In this document: positions 44,990 to 53,423 of the stretch, piece by piece
Position numbering within the stretch: position 1 is the stretch's first letter
Layout: each line of letters begins with the position of its first letter
NCBI GenBank assembly: GCA_031285295.1
Contig: JAITWK010000042.1
Location: 1-64,000 of the forward strand
Source of the DNA: Deltaproteobacteria bacterium
GTDB lineage: Bacteria > Desulfobacterota > Desulfovibrionia > Desulfovibrionales > Desulfovibrionaceae
DNA length: 64,000 bases
Direction of reading: 5' to 3'
The notes under the pieces: generated by a model
Database searches by the model: none
The model's input: only the letters and a program-made list of their open reading frames with translations
What the model was told of the DNA's origin: nothing
Made by a program: the position numbers and the translations under genes

Positions 44990-46351
44990 ATGCCCAATTC
45001 CACGCGCCTAGCCATTATCGGAGCCGGTCTGGCCGGTTGCGAATGCGCCCTGGCCCTGGCCGCCGCCGGAGTGCCGGTCACTCTTTTTGAAATGAAGCCG
45101 CACCGCTATTCCCCGGCCCATGAAATAGCCGGGCTGGGTGAGCTGGTTTGCTCCAACTCACTGCGCTCCAATGATCCGCAAAGCGCGGTCGGCGCACTAA
45201 AAAACGAAATGCGCACCCTGGGTAGCCGGGTGCTGCGCGTGGCGGACGAAACCCGTGTGCCAGCAGGCAAGGCCCTGGCCGTTGATCGCCTGCTGTTCAG
45301 TCAGCGCCTTACCGCCCTGGTGGAGGCCGAACCGCTGATTACACTGGAACGGCGCGAAATAACTTCGCTTAACCCTCAAGAGAAACCCTGCCTGGCTGCC
45401 TTTTCCCACATCGTGCTTGCAGCCGGGCCGCTGATTAGCGACGCCCTCAGCCTCTCCCTGCGCGATCTGCTTGGCGACAAGGCCGAAAAAGGCGACCTGT
45501 ATTTTTACGATGCCATCGCGCCAATCGTGAGCGGCGATTCCCTGAATATGGACATCATTTTTCGCGGTTCGCGCTACAGTGAGGAAGAAGGCGATTATCT
45601 CAACTGCCCGATGGAAAAGGACGAATATTTCGCCTTCCGCAACGCCCTGCTGGAAGCGGAAAAAGCGCCGACCAAAAACTTTGAGCAGGAAACGCATTTT
45701 GAAGGCTGCATGCCTATAGAGGCTCTGGCCGAGCGCGGTGAGCGCACCCTTACCTTCGGCCCGTTCAAGCCGGTGGGCTTCATTGATCCGCGCACCGGAC
45801 GCCGTCCCTATGCCATAGTGCAACTACGGGCGGAAAATCTCAACCGCTCAATGTATAACCTGGTGGGCTGCCAGACCAAATTGCTTTACCGTGAGCAGGA
45901 GCGCATCTTCCGCATGATTCCCGGCCTGGAAAACGCGGAATTTGTCCGCTTTGGCAGCATGCACCGCAATACTTTTGTGAACGCGCCGCAAGTTCTTAAC
46001 GCCGACCTCTCTCTGCGGGCCGCGCCGCATATCTTTCTGGCCGGGCAGATTACCGGTGTGGAAGGTTATGTTGAATCCGCCGCTTGCGGACTCTGGCTCG
46101 GCCTGAGTCTGGCCGCCCGAATCAAAAATACGGATTTGCCGCCTCCGCCGCCTGAAAGCGCTTTGGGCGCGTTGCTGCGTCATCTGCAAACCCCGGTTAA
46201 ACGCTTCCAGCCCAGCAATGTGCAATACGGCCTGATGCCGGAATTGGGCGAAAAAGCCAAAAAGGCCAACCGCAAACAACTTTACGCCGAACGCGCCGGG
46301 GCCGCCTTTCAGGATTGGCTCAAAGCCGTTGGGCTTGAGAGTTGTTTTTAA
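44990..46351 (+). CDS. trmFO: tRNA (uracil-54-C5)-methyltransferase TrmFO
   Basis: Folate- and FAD-dependent enzyme that makes ribothymidine at position 54 of tRNA. 453 residues. FAD-binding N-terminus AIIGAGLAGCECALALAAAG; the TrmFO-specific EIAGLGELVCSNSLRSND near residue 45 with the conserved Cys; and SMHRNTFVNAPQVLNADLSL then GQITGVEGYVESAACGLWLG in the C-terminal half. Related to mnmG, which is also in this window. Confidence 0.96.
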   Translation: MPNSTRLAIIGAGLAGCECALALAAAGVPVTLFEMKPHRYSPAHEIAGLGELVCSNSLRSNDPQSAVGALKNEMRTLGSRVLRVADETRVPAGKALAVDRLLFSQRLTALVEAEPLITLERREITSLNPQEKPCLAAFSHIVLAAGPLISDALSLSLRDLLGDKAEKGDLYFYDAIAPIVSGDSLNMDIIFRGSRYSEEEGDYLNCPMEKDEYFAFRNALLEAEKAPTKNFEQETHFEGCMPIEALAERGERTLTFGPFKPVGFIDPRTGRRPYAIVQLRAENLNRSMYNLVGCQTKLLYREQERIFRMIPGLENAEFVRFGSMHRNTFVNAPQVLNADLSLRAAPHIFLAGQITGVEGYVESAACGLWLGLSLAARIKNTDLPPPPPESALGALLRHLQTPVKRFQPSNVQYGLMPELGEKAKKANRKQLYAERAGAAFQDWLKAVGLESCF

Positions 46352-46382
46352 ATGGCTTGCCTAAAATGACAGAGAAAAGCGC

Positions 46383-47657
46383 ATGAACACTCCGTTATTT
46401 TCCGTAATCATTCCGGTTTTCAACAAATGGGAACTGACGGAGAACTGCCTGCGCAGTCTGGCCGAGCATACCGCCGGGTACGACTATGAAGTGCTGGTGG
46501 TTGATAACGCTTCAACGGATCGCACGGCCACGGAGTTGTCCGCTCTGGGTGAAAGTTTATTCGGCAAGCGCTTCGCCGCCATACGCTACGAGGAGAATCG
46601 CAACTACGGTCCGGCCTGCAATGCCGGAGCGCAGCGTGCGGCGGCCCCGCTGCTCTTTTTCCTGAACAACGATACTTTGCTTACGCCCGGTTGGGCCGCG
46701 CCCCTGCTAGCCGCGTTAGGGGCTGGCTCTGCAAATGACGCGCTGGCAACCGACGACTCTCTGGGCGCGGTGGGTCCGCTGCTGCTGTACGATGACAACA
46801 CGGTGCAGCATCTTGGCGTAGCTCTCGACACTAGCGGGCTTACCCATTTGTACCGGGGCTTTCCGGCGGATCACCCGCTGGTTGGCAAAAAACGCCGTTT
46901 GCAGGCGCTTACCGCAGCCGCACTGCTGATGCCGCGCGAACTTTTTTGGGCTTGCGGCTGTTTTCATGAGGGCTACCGCAATGGTTTTGAAGATTTGGAA
47001 CTTTGTGTCCGTATCCGCCAGCAGGGCAAAAAGCTTGCCTGTGTGCCGGCTTCACGCGTCTATCATCTGGAAAGCCAAACCCCTGGCCGCAAGGACAGCG
47101 AAAAAGAAAATGCCCTGTTGTTCCACAGCCGCTGCGGCAAAGAGCTGTACTACGACCTGCACCAGCACGGACAGCGCGATGGTTTCCGCATAGAACTGGA
47201 TGACGCGCTGGGAACCTGCCTGTTGCTAAACGAAAATGATGACCAGGCTTTGCGGCAGGACTGGAGCGAGGCCTGTTGCAACGCTACAGGCAATCCAAAC
47301 ATGGCCTTGTACAAATTGACCTGTCAAAACCCCTACTGGCTTTGGGGGTACGAAACCTTGGCCGACAATCTGGAAAAAGCCGGGGACTATGAACTGGCGT
47401 CCTATTGTCACAACAAAATTTTGAATCACGCATTCACGCGTAAGGCTCTGGAAAACGCCATGCAGATCCTGAAGCGATCCGGCAACGCAGAACTAATCAG
47501 CAAGTCCATGCCGCAATTGACGGAAATGGAGGCAACCATACCTACCCCTGCCGCAGCCAGACACAAGCTGGAGTATTTTTTGCGTCAGGCCGAAACCAGA
47601 CATGATAAATTGTTGGCTGAACTGTGCCGTAACAAATTAAGCGAATTAAATTTATAA
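46383..47657 (+). CDS. Family 2 glycosyltransferase
   Basis: 424 residues. N-terminal GT-A domain: FSVIIPVFNKWELTENCLRS at residues 6-25, VLVVDNASTDRTATEL, and the metal-binding FFLNNDTLLTPGW near residue 98; NGFEDLELCVRIRQQGKKLA near 205 is the acceptor-site Asp region. The C-terminal ~170 residues have a helical, TPR-like look without clear matches. Acceptor and donor unknown; polysaccharide or glycoprotein synthesis is plausible. Starts 31 nt after trmFO and lies 23 nt before typA. Confidence 0.87.
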   Translation: MNTPLFSVIIPVFNKWELTENCLRSLAEHTAGYDYEVLVVDNASTDRTATELSALGESLFGKRFAAIRYEENRNYGPACNAGAQRAAAPLLFFLNNDTLLTPGWAAPLLAALGAGSANDALATDDSLGAVGPLLLYDDNTVQHLGVALDTSGLTHLYRGFPADHPLVGKKRRLQALTAAALLMPRELFWACGCFHEGYRNGFEDLELCVRIRQQGKKLACVPASRVYHLESQTPGRKDSEKENALLFHSRCGKELYYDLHQHGQRDGFRIELDDALGTCLLLNENDDQALRQDWSEACCNATGNPNMALYKLTCQNPYWLWGYETLADNLEKAGDYELASYCHNKILNHAFTRKALENAMQILKRSGNAELISKSMPQLTEMEATIPTPAAARHKLEYFLRQAETRHDKLLAELCRNKLSELNL

Positions 47658-47680
47658 AACCATAAAACCGGAATCAATTC

Positions 47681-49519
47681 ATGAAAAACAGAACTATCAA
47701 CAACCATATCCGCAATATCGCCATTATCGCCCACGTTGACCACGGCAAAACCACACTGGTGGACGCCATGTTCCGTCAAAGCGGCATTTTCCGCGAAGGG
47801 CAGCATGTTGACGACCGCGTCATGGACAGCGGCGATATCGAGCGTGAGCGCGGCATCACCATCTCGGCCAAAAACTGCGCCGTCCGCTGGAAGGGCGTGA
47901 AAATCAATATTCTGGATACGCCCGGCCACTCCGACTTTGGCGGCGAAGTGGAACGCGCCCTCTCCATGACCAACGGCTGCGTGCTGCTGGTGGATTCCTC
48001 GGAAGGCCCGCTGCCGCAAACCCGTTTTGTGCTTAAAAAAGCCCTGGATGCCGGGCTGAACATAATTGTGGTGGTTAACAAAATCGACCGCAAGGATGCC
48101 CGCCCGGCTGAAGTGCTCAATGAAGTCTATGACCTGTTCATTGACCTTGGCGCTGATGAAAACCAGTTGGACTTCCCGGTGCTTTACGCCATTGGGCGCG
48201 AAGGCGTGGCCATGGCCAGCGCCGAAGAAAAAGGCACTGACCTCACCCCTCTGTTCGAGGCAATTCTCAATCTGCCCGGCCCAACCTACGATGCGGATGA
48301 GCCCTTCCAGATGCAGGTGGCCGACCTGGCCTATTCCGATTACCTTGGCCGTCTGGCCGTGGGCCGCATTCTGCATGGATCGCTCAAAGGCGGCGAAAAC
48401 CTTATCCGCGTTGACGAACATGATGCTGAACTGACGGTAAAAACCACCAAGGTTCAGGTTTATGAGGGCCTCAAACTGCAAGAGGCCAAAATCGTGGAAC
48501 CCGGCGACATCGTGGTGCTGGCCGGTATGGACAAAATCACCATTGGCGACACCATCTGCACCAAAGAAGCCCCCCGCCATCTGCCGCGCATCCGGGTTGA
48601 CGACCCCACGGTATCGATGCGCTTTGGCATCAACAACTCGCCGCTGGCCGGACAGGAAGGCAAAATCGTGCAATCGCGCCAGATTCGTGAGCGATTGATG
48701 CTGGAAACCCTGCGCAACGTGGCGATCACGGTTGAGGAAACCGAAGACAAAGACAGTTTTGTGGTCAAGGGACGCGGCGAATTCCAGATGGCCATTCTGG
48801 TGGAGCAGATGCGCCGCGAAGGTTTTGAGCTGACCGTAGGACGCCCCGAAGTTATCCTCAAGGAAAAGGACGGGCAGATGCTGGAACCGGTGGAAAAGCT
48901 GCTGGTTGACTGTGACGAAGCCTTTATGGGCGTGGTCACGGAAAAACTCGCCCTGCGCAAAGGCCGGATGATCAGCCTGACCAACAACGGTTCCGGGCGT
49001 CCGCGCATGGAATTCTCCATCCCCTCGCGCGGGCTGATCGGCTTCCGTGATGAATTCCTTACCGATACCAAGGGTACCGGCATCATGAACTCCTACCTGG
49101 ATGGCTACGAGCCTTACCGGGGCGAGTTCCCCTCGCGCTTTACCGGTTCGCTGGTATGCGACCGGCCCGGCAAGGGCGTGGCTTATGCCATCTATAACCT
49201 GGAGCCGCGCGGCACCATGTTTGTTACGCCCAACCAGCCGATGTATGAAGGTTTGATCGTTGGCGAGCATAACCGCGACAACGACATTGACGTGAACCCC
49301 TGCAAAGAGAAAAAACTTACCAACCTGCGCGCCTCCGGCAAGGATGAAAACATCATTCTTACCCCGGTGCGCCCGATCACCCTGGAATGGGCCATCCATT
49401 TCGTGCGTGACGACGAAGTGGTGGAAGTAACCCCGCAATCCATACGCCTGCGCAAAAAAGTGCTGAGCGCCCAGCAGCGCCACCAGATTGCCGGTAAAAA
49501 GAAGGCTGGAGAGAAGTAG
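47681..49519 (+). CDS. typA: GTP-binding protein TypA/BipA
   Basis: Ribosome-associated translational GTPase involved in stress growth and 50S assembly. 612 residues. G1 AHVDHGKTTLVDAM at residues 16-29, the effector region DSGDIERERGITISAKNCAV, G3 DTPGHSDFGGEVERAL, G4 NKIDR; then beta-barrel, domains III and V and the BipA-specific C-terminal domain with RGLIGFRDEFLTDTKGTGIM and LEPRGTMFVTPNQPMYEG. Ends TAG; a short hairpin of the repeat family follows. Confidence 0.97.
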   Translation: MKNRTINNHIRNIAIIAHVDHGKTTLVDAMFRQSGIFREGQHVDDRVMDSGDIERERGITISAKNCAVRWKGVKINILDTPGHSDFGGEVERALSMTNGCVLLVDSSEGPLPQTRFVLKKALDAGLNIIVVVNKIDRKDARPAEVLNEVYDLFIDLGADENQLDFPVLYAIGREGVAMASAEEKGTDLTPLFEAILNLPGPTYDADEPFQMQVADLAYSDYLGRLAVGRILHGSLKGGENLIRVDEHDAELTVKTTKVQVYEGLKLQEAKIVEPGDIVVLAGMDKITIGDTICTKEAPRHLPRIRVDDPTVSMRFGINNSPLAGQEGKIVQSRQIRERLMLETLRNVAITVEETEDKDSFVVKGRGEFQMAILVEQMRREGFELTVGRPEVILKEKDGQMLEPVEKLLVDCDEAFMGVVTEKLALRKGRMISLTNNGSGRPRMEFSIPSRGLIGFRDEFLTDTKGTGIMNSYLDGYEPYRGEFPSRFTGSLVCDRPGKGVAYAIYNLEPRGTMFVTPNQPMYEGLIVGEHNRDNDIDVNPCKEKKLTNLRASGKDENIILTPVRPITLEWAIHFVRDDEVVEVTPQSIRLRKKVLSAQQRHQIAGKKKAGEK

Positions 49520-49533
49520 AAACCTTTTTGTTG

Positions 49534-49586
49534 GTAGTGCCTGCACATGAGATGCATTATTATTAATGCGCCTGTACAGGCACTAT
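49534..49586. repeat. Short hairpin related to the dispersed element, copy 5
   Basis: GTAGTGCCTG (49534-49543) pairs with CAGGCACTAT (49577-49586 region, 9 of 10), with an inner stem GCATTA / TAATGC. The outer arm is the same GTAGTGCCTG as in copies 1 and 4 but the conserved apical block is absent. Lies after typA and directly before the bfr promoter. Confidence 0.6.
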
Positions 49587-49590
49587 CTAA

Positions 49591-49630
49591 TTGAATTGGC
49601 CATGCGCTTCATGCTATAACTTTAGTTATA
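49591..49630 (+). promoter_or_regulatory. bfr promoter with overlapping palindrome
   Basis: TTGAAT (49591-49596), 18-nt spacer, extended -10 TGCTATAAC (49612-49620). The -10 lies inside a perfect dyad TATAACT-TT-AGTTATA (49615-49630), an arrangement typical of repression. An iron or peroxide regulator of the Fur family is a plausible binder (inference). Confidence 0.6.
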
Positions 49631-49694
49631 TCATACCAATTGTTTTCAGTACGCCCCTCATAACACTCTGAAGAAAGATAAAGGAGAAGCCGTC

Positions 49695-50189
49695 ATGGCC
49701 GTGAAAATGGACGCTAAAAAGAAAAAAGTCATTGATGTTCTGAACAAGGCCAGAGCCATGGAACTTGGCGCTATCAGCCAGTACATGGATCAGCATTATC
49801 TGCTCGATGATCTGGATTATGGCCGCCTGGCAAAAAAGATCAAAAAAATCGCCATTGACGAAATGCGCCACGCCGAAAAACTGGCCGAACGCGTCAAGGA
49901 ACTCGACGGTATGCCCACGCACGAGCACCTTGGGGGCATGAAAAAAAGCCAGACCGTTAACGATGTCTATCCCATCGCCGTAGCCATGGAAGATGACACC
50001 ATTGAAAAATACAACGATTTTATGAACGTCTGCCGCGACTGCGGCGATAACGTAAGCGCCGAACTGTTCAAAAAGCTGCTGCTTGAAGAGCAGGATCACT
50101 ACAACTACTTCGATGACGAAGAGCGCCACATTAAAACGCTGGGCAACGCCTATCTGGCGGAACTTGCCGGTAGCGGCGAAGCGGATTAA
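49695..50189 (+). CDS. bfr: Bacterioferritin
   Basis: Iron-storage and oxygen-detoxifying protein forming 24-mers. 164 residues. Four-helix bundle with ferroxidase ligands: ARAMELGAISQYMDQHYLLD (Glu), IAIDEMRHAEKLAERVKELD (Glu, His), AMEDDTIEKYNDFM, and LLLEEQDHYNYFDDEE (Glu, His). The Met that usually binds haem at the dimer interface (around residue 57) may be the Met of DEMRHAE. Shine-Dalgarno AAGGAG lies 9 nt before the ATG. Own promoter and terminator. Confidence 0.92.
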   Translation: MAVKMDAKKKKVIDVLNKARAMELGAISQYMDQHYLLDDLDYGRLAKKIKKIAIDEMRHAEKLAERVKELDGMPTHEHLGGMKKSQTVNDVYPIAVAMEDDTIEKYNDFMNVCRDCGDNVSAELFKKLLLEEQDHYNYFDDEERHIKTLGNAYLAELAGSGEAD

Positions 50190-50244
50190 AGCAATTACAC
50201 TGCAAATAGCAAATTAACGGCTGGCGTAAGCTGGCCTGTTTCTG

Positions 50245-50271
50245 AAAAGCCGGTTCACGCCGGCTTTTTTT
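50245..50271 (+). terminator. Terminator after bfr
   Basis: AAAAGCCGG (50245-50253) pairs with CCGGCTTTT (50260-50268), followed by more T. Confidence 0.9.
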
Positions 50272-50281
50272 GTGGAATTAT

Positions 50282-51190
50282 TTAATAGATAACTTTGCTT
50301 AAAGTAAGCCCCCAGGCTGGGGCGGTGGGAAAATCAAAGGCGGTGCGGTCGCGTGCCGCCAGTATGCGCGGGGCGTCATCCGGTTCCAGTTTGCCCTGCC
50401 CCACGCTTACCAAAAACCCGGTCAGGTTGCGTACCATCTGTTTCAGGAAACCATCGCCCTGAAAGCGCCAGACCACATAGGGATTATCCGGCTGCGGCGC
50501 GGCTTCACTTGGTATAACATCAGCTTCGCGCGGTATCGTAGCCTCGCCGGGTATAACAGCAGCTTCGCCGGGCATGGCCGCAAAAAATCTTTCCACGCTC
50601 AAAAGATTGCGCACGGTATCGCCGGGTTTGGAGCCCACATTCTGAAAGGAAGCAAAGTCGTGCCGCCCAATCAGCAAGGCGGCGGCTTTGTCCATAGCTT
50701 CAAGATTAAGCGGACCGCAAGCCCAGGCAAAGGGACGCAGTTTGGGCGGCACATAGGCACGTTCCAGCCAAAGGGCATAGGTGTAAATTTTGGCGCGGCA
50801 GTCAAAACGGGCATGAAAATCTTCGGCCACGGTTTCAGCCGCCAGAATAGAAATATCACCGGGCAGGCGGCGATGCAGGGCCTGCGCCCAGTTGATGCGT
50901 TCGCAGCCTGCTGGCGCGTCAAAATGCGCCACCTGCATATCGGCATGCACGCCGGAATCGGTGCGCCCGGAGGCATGCAGACGGATCAAACCGGTTGTCT
51001 GGTCAGGCAAGCCAGGGCAATCCGGCTGATCCAAATCATTCCGGCGCTTCAGCCCGTTCAGCAAATCGTGCAAAGCGGCTTCCAGTTCGCCCTGCACCGT
51101 GCGCTGGGTAACGCCCTGATTTTCGGCCTGAACCTGCCAACCGGCAAAGCCGGTTCCGACATAGGCTATGGTAAGTTTTATGCGTGGCAT
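50282..51190 (-). CDS. truA: tRNA pseudouridine(38-40) synthase TruA
   Basis: Converts U38-40 of the anticodon arm to pseudouridine. 302 residues. N-terminal KLTIAYVGTGFAGWQ; the catalytic Asp in RLHASGRTDSGVHADMQVAH near residue 75; FHARFDCRAKIYTYAL near 125; and QMVRNLTGFLVSVGQGKLEP at the end. Between residues ~205 and 235 there is an unusual tandem-peptide insertion (PGEAAVI, PGEATI, PREADVI, PSEA) not expected in TruA. A second insertion after residue 45 (GLKRRNDLDQPDCPGLPDQ) also lengthens the protein. Confidence 0.94.
   Translation of the reverse strand: MPRIKLTIAYVGTGFAGWQVQAENQGVTQRTVQGELEAALHDLLNGLKRRNDLDQPDCPGLPDQTTGLIRLHASGRTDSGVHADMQVAHFDAPAGCERINWAQALHRRLPGDISILAAETVAEDFHARFDCRAKIYTYALWLERAYVPPKLRPFAWACGPLNLEAMDKAAALLIGRHDFASFQNVGSKPGDTVRNLLSVERFFAAMPGEAAVIPGEATIPREADVIPSEAAPQPDNPYVVWRFQGDGFLKQMVRNLTGFLVSVGQGKLEPDDAPRILAARDRTAFDFPTAPAWGLTLSKVIY
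50501..50572 (-). repeat. Imperfect tandem repeat inside truA
   Basis: Four units of 21, 18, 21 and 12 nt with the minus-strand pattern CCCGGCGAAGCTGCTGTTAT, coding for PGEAAVI-type peptides. All units keep the reading frame. Confidence 0.75.
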
Positions 51191-51220
51191 TATTTTTTAG
51201 TATCGCGCCAAAATCAGGCG

Positions 51221-52087
51221 CTACTCTAAAGGCATTTGCATTCTGGCCAAGGATTCAGTCAGTCTTGCAGCCTTAACCGGGTCGGCAAAGGAGAGGATTT
51301 CCCCAGCCTGACGGCCCTGCATACCTGCCAAAACTCTGACGGCGATTTTTTCATCCAGGGTAGACAGCACTTCGGCGGCCTGACGGGCCTTCATGTTAGC
51401 CAGCACATCAACCAGGTGGCGGTATCTGGCGTCCTTCAGCTCGTCGGCATCCTTGAGCATGATTTTAATGCGCTGCTCAAGCCCCTGCAACTGTACGAAA
51501 CGATCGTCCAGTTCAGCTTGCAGCTGTTTGATATCCTGCTCCTTGCGGGCCAGCTCCTCCTGCTTGCGGTTCAAAGCTTCCAGCGAAAGCGCTCCGGATT
51601 GCGGCTGATTCAGAGCTTGGCCCTGCGGCATGTTCTGAGCTTGCGTGATGGATTGCGGAGTAGCGGCAAAAGCCACGCCGGGAGCGCGGCGGGATCTGAC
51701 CGGACTGGTCTGGCTGGCCGAATTGCTCTGGCTGACCACAGGCTGTTGCGTGGATTTCCGCGCACTTTCCGGCTGTCCGGCGGAAGCAACAGTCTGCCCG
51801 ACTTGCGAAACGGGCAAAACCGGCTGAATGGCCTTTGCAGCCTGAATCGCTGCCGCAACATTCTGATCCGCAGCGGGTTGCCCACCGGGCTGCCCGTCGA
51901 GCTGTGTTGACGGCTGCTGCCAGGCTTCCAGCACATCGCTCTGCGCCGGTAAAAGAAAATCAAAATTCATTTCCGGCTCAAACAATACCACGCCAAGCAG
52001 GGCAAGCTTGAAGCCAACCAGAAGCAGCAAAAATCTGCAAAGCCTAGACGGTCTTTTTTCCGTAACGGATGGTTGCTGTTTCATCAT
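51221..52087 (-). CDS. motE: MotE-like flagellar stator chaperone
   Basis: About 288 residues. One N-terminal membrane helix (residues ~15-35, LCRFLLLLVGFKLALLGVVL), a long Gln, Ser and Ala-rich periplasmic linker, a coiled coil (RKQEELARKEQDIKQLQAEL), and a C-terminal helical domain like the MgtE N-domain/FliG middle domain (VLANMKARQAAEVLSTLDEK, then VRVLAGMQGRQAGEILSF). This matches MotE, which helps assemble flagellar stators. Start at ATG 52087 after GGAG; the gene overlaps the end of fliJ by about 40 nt, as in flagellar operons. Confidence 0.8.
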   Translation of the reverse strand: MMKQQPSVTEKRPSRLCRFLLLLVGFKLALLGVVLFEPEMNFDFLLPAQSDVLEAWQQPSTQLDGQPGGQPAADQNVAAAIQAAKAIQPVLPVSQVGQTVASAGQPESARKSTQQPVVSQSNSASQTSPVRSRRAPGVAFAATPQSITQAQNMPQGQALNQPQSGALSLEALNRKQEELARKEQDIKQLQAELDDRFVQLQGLEQRIKIMLKDADELKDARYRHLVDVLANMKARQAAEVLSTLDEKIAVRVLAGMQGRQAGEILSFADPVKAARLTESLARMQMPLE

Positions 52088-52481
52088 TATCACGCTGCTC
52101 CCTGAGTTTTTCTTCTTCCGCAAACCGTCTGGCCTGCTTGGCCTTGAGCTTGTCCAGCAAATCTCTTTCCTGCGCCTTGCTTACCAGTTCCTTGTGCCGC
52201 AAGGCGACCTCTTCTTCCAAACGCAGCAAAAGCGCTGCCGATTCTTCTATTTCAATATGCAAGGCCCGGACATAGTTCTGGATCAGCCAGCGCTCCGCTC
52301 CGTCAAGGGCGGCGCTATCCTGCAACCTGGCCATGTGCAGTCCGCGTTCGGATTTAAGCTGCTCCAGCCTAATCGCTTCCGCCTCCCGCCTTGCTCTGGC
52401 CTGGGCCAAGGCCTGCATGGCCTGCTCCTCAAGCTGCCTGCGGTAGACTAAAACTTTTTCCAGTCGGAAGCTGAACGCCAT
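52044..52481 (-). CDS. fliJ: Flagellar export protein FliJ
   Basis: 145 residues, almost entirely alpha-helical coiled coil with high Glu, Arg, Ala and Leu content. N-terminus FSFRLEKVLVYRRQLEEQAM and spacing match FliJ, the soluble stalk of the flagellar export ATPase. Flagellar context is supported by motE, which overlaps its end. No other flagellar genes are in the window. The 161-nt region upstream has no recognisable sigma-54 or sigma-28 promoter. Confidence 0.82.
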   Translation of the reverse strand: MAFSFRLEKVLVYRRQLEEQAMQALAQARARREAEAIRLEQLKSERGLHMARLQDSAALDGAERWLIQNYVRALHIEIEESAALLLRLEEEVALRHKELVSKAQERDLLDKLKAKQARRFAEEEKLREQRDNDETATIRYGKKTV

Positions 52482-52642
52482 GTCTCTTTACCCGCTTTGG
52501 ATAGTGCCGCATAGCCATAATGCTTCGCCAACGCTACCAGTGTTGCAGTCAGCATAAAACAGGCCGACCATTTACCACAAGAGCATTGCAAAGATGATGC
52601 CGAAATATTTACTCAGCAAAAACAGCTAATTATAAAAAAAGA

Positions 52643-53374
52643 TTATTGAAACAGGGCAACTGTCAATAAAACGCCAAGTTCGCCCCAGATAATCGTCGCG
52701 CCAATGAAGTCGCCGCCCATGCCGCCATGCCGCAAGGCCACAAGTCGGAAAAAAAACAGACCGCAACCGGCAACAACAATGGAAAGCAGACACAAGAACG
52801 GTCCAAGGCAGATTAGGCCGCCCGCCAGGGCAAAGCATAGCGCGATCACAACATGGGATTTGCGCGTTCCGGCGCAAAAAAGCACGCCGAGGCTGGAAGA
52901 TGGCGCGGCCTCAGTCGCAAAGGCCAACGGGGCCGCCAGACAGCGTCCCAAAAGCACGGCGTAAGGCAGGGCCGTCCAGTTGCCTGCGGCAAGACAGAGG
53001 GAACTGCCGATAATCATGCCTGCCAGGCCAAGAACCAAAGCCAGAGCGCCAAATACGCCAACCCGGCTGTCCTTGAGCACCTGACGGAACTCTTCGCCCT
53101 GCCTGCCGCTGCCCAGAGCATCAAAAACATCGGCCCAGCCGTCCCAGTGCAGGGCTCGGGTCAACCAGGCCAGAAAAGTCGTGAACAAAAAGCCCTGTAA
53201 AACAAATTTTCCCTCCGCCAGACCAAGGGCAAAGGGAAACGAGGCCACCAGCCCGATCATCAGACCGGCAGCCGGGTACCAGGCAATAGAAGAATAAATT
53301 TCCTGAACCGAGGCGCTGCGCCCCGGAATCAGGCGACTCAGAAAGGAAAGAGCCAGACAAAAAGATTTGAACAA
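52643..53374 (-). CDS. cobS: Adenosylcobinamide-GDP ribazoletransferase CobS
   Basis: Joins the lower ligand to adenosylcobinamide-GDP in the last steps of cobalamin synthesis, in the inner membrane. 243 residues, six to seven helices. Signature residues are visible: SSIAWYPAAGLMIG near residue 28, and ALHWDGWADVFDALGSGRQG near 75 with the metal-binding Asp set, followed by LKDSRVGVFGALAL. Starts at TTG 53374; ATG is not available nearby. Isolated from other cob genes here; lies 49 nt after rex. Confidence 0.92.
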   Translation of the reverse strand: MFKSFCLALSFLSRLIPGRSASVQEIYSSIAWYPAAGLMIGLVASFPFALGLAEGKFVLQGFLFTTFLAWLTRALHWDGWADVFDALGSGRQGEEFRQVLKDSRVGVFGALALVLGLAGMIIGSSLCLAAGNWTALPYAVLLGRCLAAPLAFATEAAPSSSLGVLFCAGTRKSHVVIALCFALAGGLICLGPFLCLLSIVVAGCGLFFFRLVALRHGGMGGDFIGATIIWGELGVLLTVALFQ

Positions 53375-53423
53375 GCCTGCTTCCGCCTGTGTACGCCTGC
53401 TTCCAAAAACGCGCCCGTTATCC

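Noticed and set aside
47585..49546. 653-codon open frame antisense to typA, and similar long antisense frames (59502-61160, 41874-43247, 4708-6072)
   Set aside because: They mirror well-identified genes, have His- and Gln-rich low-quality sequence and no ribosome-binding sites; shadows of GC-biased third positions.
52482..52642. Sigma-54 promoter for fliJ-motE
   Set aside because: No TGGCAC-5-TTGC element found on the minus strand of the gap.
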